NCBI RefSeq assembly: GCF_001436415.1
Contig: NZ_AYZB01000020.1
Span: 1-64,000, forward strand
Length of the DNA: 64,000 nucleotides
Direction of reading: 5' to 3'
From: Latilactobacillus graminis DSM 20719
Lineage (GTDB): Bacteria > Bacillota > Bacilli > Lactobacillales > Lactobacillaceae
The notes beneath the pieces were generated by a model that saw only the letters and a program-made list of their open reading frames with translations, was not told where the DNA came from and did not search any database. Made by a program: the position numbers and the translations under genes. Shown here piece after piece: positions 62,846 through 64,000 of the stretch; positions within the stretch are counted from its first letter, which is position 1, and the number at the start of each line of letters is the position of its first letter.

Positions 62846-63696
62846 CTAGTATCTCAGTTTTTATCAGTGTACTAGGGCGCTATGAATTTCTGCAAAGTGC
62901 ATTATTAACAGCGGTTATGGTCGGGATAATGTCAGGAATTGTCGGTAGTTTTATTATTTTACGCGGTATGTCATTGATGGGGGATGCGATTTCGCACGCT
63001 GTTTTACCAGGGGTTGCTATTGCCTATATGTTAGGGATTAATGTGTTATTGGGGGCTTCAGTCTTTGGTATTTTAGCAGCACTCTTAATTGGATTTGTCG
63101 CAACCCATAGTAAAATTAAAACGGATACCTCAATTGGGGTTGTTTTTAGTGCATTTTATGCGCTCGGGTTTATCTTAATTTCACTTGCGGAGAGTGCTAC
63201 AAATTTGCATCACATTTTATTCGGTAATATTCTTGCTGTGAGTGACCAAGATATTATGACTACTGCGATTGTTCTTGGGTTAGTGATCCTATTTGTTTCA
63301 TTTTTCTTTAAAGAATTATTGATTACTTCATTTGATACAACTTATGCGCAAACGTATGGTTTAAAAACACAGGTCCTACATTATGGCTTAATGTTGGTTT
63401 TAACGCTTGTAACGGTATCGGCATTGCAGACGGTAGGGATCATTTTAGTGGTGGCGATGTTGATTACGCCGGCGGCAACTGCCTTTTTATGGACAGATCG
63501 GTTAGTGGTGATGCTCTTTTTAGCTGCTGGAATTGGTGCGTTAGCGGCAATTAGCGGGCTGTACTTTAGCTATACGTTGAATTGGGCATCTGGCCCGGCA
63601 ATTGTTTTGGCAGCAGCAGTCTTATTCGCGTTTTCATTTATCTGCTCGCCCAAGCAAGGGTTTCTTAAATGGCATCCAAGGAGGTCAGTAGAATGA
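62842..63696 (+). CDS. Metal ABC transporter permease (Mn/Zn/Fe type)
   Basis: A 284-residue permease with eight or nine helices of the ABC-3 family. Conserved blocks include [31 protein letters not shown] sequence at residues ~33-60 and [18 protein letters not shown] near 200. The [10 protein letters not shown] segment is the family hallmark. It overlaps the ATPase gene and the binding-protein gene by 4 nt each, giving a tightly coupled three-gene operon. Confidence 0.92.
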   Translation: MTSISVFISVLGRYEFLQSALLTAVMVGIMSGIVGSFIILRGMSLMGDAISHAVLPGVAIAYMLGINVLLGASVFGILAALLIGFVATHSKIKTDTSIGVVFSAFYALGFILISLAESATNLHHILFGNILAVSDQDIMTTAIVLGLVILFVSFFFKELLITSFDTTYAQTYGLKTQVLHYGLMLVLTLVTVSALQTVGIILVVAMLITPAATAFLWTDRLVVMLFLAAGIGALAAISGLYFSYTLNWASGPAIVLAAAVLFAFSFICSPKQGFLKWHPRRSVE

Positions 63697-64000
63697 AAAA
63701 AATGGTAATCACCTTGATGGGCGTTTTATGCTTAGTCGGAGGCGTGTATGGGTTGTTAGACTATCGTGCCCAAGTAAGACAATTTCAGACTAGGCGACAG
63801 CATAAATTACGAGTGGTCACGACCAATTCGATTCTGGAAGATATGGTGCATAATGTTGGTCAGGAACACATCGAACTTTACAGTATTGTTAAGCGCGGGA
63901 CGGACCCGCATGAATATGAACCGCAACCTACTGATATTGCACAGGCGACTGATGCGGACGTGATTTTCCATAATGGGTTAAACCTGGAAACCGGGGGTAA
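63693..64000 (+). CDS. Metal ABC transporter substrate-binding protein, 5' part
   Basis: The first 102 codons of a cluster A-I metal-binding protein. An N-terminal hydrophobic anchor ([20 protein letters not shown]) precedes [13 protein letters not shown], then DPHEYEPQP with the first metal-binding His, and [15 protein letters not shown] with the next. The Cys in the anchor lacks a proper lipobox (GVLC), so it may be a membrane-anchored rather than a lipid-anchored protein. The gene continues beyond the window. Confidence 0.9.
   Translation, partial: MKKMVITLMGVLCLVGGVYGLLDYRAQVRQFQTRRQHKLRVVTTNSILEDMVHNVGQEHIELYSIVKRGTDPHEYEPQPTDIAQATDADVIFHNGLNLETGG

Overview
The window looks like a chromosomal segment of a low-GC Gram-positive lactic acid bacterium. 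I infer a lactobacillus of the Latilactobacillus sakei/curvatus type from the overall gene style: MarR and Mga regulators, a proline iminopeptidase, paired CrcB fluoride channels, HelD, a CopY-controlled copper operon, PTS beta-glucoside genes and LPXTG/MucBP surface proteins. The species is not proven by anything I can compute here. Ribosome binding sites are strong (AAGGAG-like), and many genes end at hairpins shared by convergent neighbours.

Layout. 1-800: the 3' end of a 5S rRNA gene with its terminator, then debris: a C-terminal fragment of a PglZ (BREX) gene and an IS3-type transposase relic. 801-11,900: housekeeping and envelope genes (EamA permease, ASST-family protein, YitT, MFS, signal peptidase, phosphoglycerate mutase, VanZ, MarR, thiol peroxidase, and a NlpC/P60 hydrolase under a WalR box). 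12,100-19,600: a same-strand run of a Fur-family regulator, a Ser-rich secreted protein, a DUF6681-type membrane protein, a Mga-type regulator, a Pro-rich secreted protein and a 1162-residue SpaA-repeat protein with no sorting signal. 19,700-37,500: core genes (HflX, ROK kinase, APC permease, BceAB-type ABC pair, PepI, Kef-type antiporter, CrcB pair, HelD, CoaA, GuaA).

37,501-45,129: an island remnant at the 3' end of guaA, bounded by a 15-bp direct repeat of the guaA end. It has no integrase. It holds two 5'-truncated DUF1906 genes, each followed by a convergent small membrane protein, plus an internalin-like LRR/MucBP/LPNTG surface protein divergent from an Rgg-like regulator. A broken MFS gene follows. 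46,577-53,800 is a defence-type cluster: a PHP-SMC-like ATPase with an overlapping 100-residue partner behind a 16-bp palindrome, a NUDIX hydrolase coupled to an HKD-nuclease/SF2-helicase/DUF3427 protein, and an orphan HsdR_N-like endonuclease.

54,200-58,650: a catabolite-controlled beta-glucoside operon (antiterminator, EIIBCA, GH1 phospho-beta-glucosidase) with a cre site over the -35 and a leader terminator. 58,700-61,900: a copper operon (CopY, two cupredoxin-like proteins, CopA lacking an N-terminal metal-binding domain). 62,030-64,000: a metal ABC transporter operon of the Mn/Zn/Fe cluster behind a DtxR/MntR-type palindrome; the binding-protein gene is cut by the window end.

The best candidates for something undescribed are the PHP-ATPase plus small partner (46,916-49,301) and the DUF1906/convergent-membrane-protein pairs inside the guaA island.
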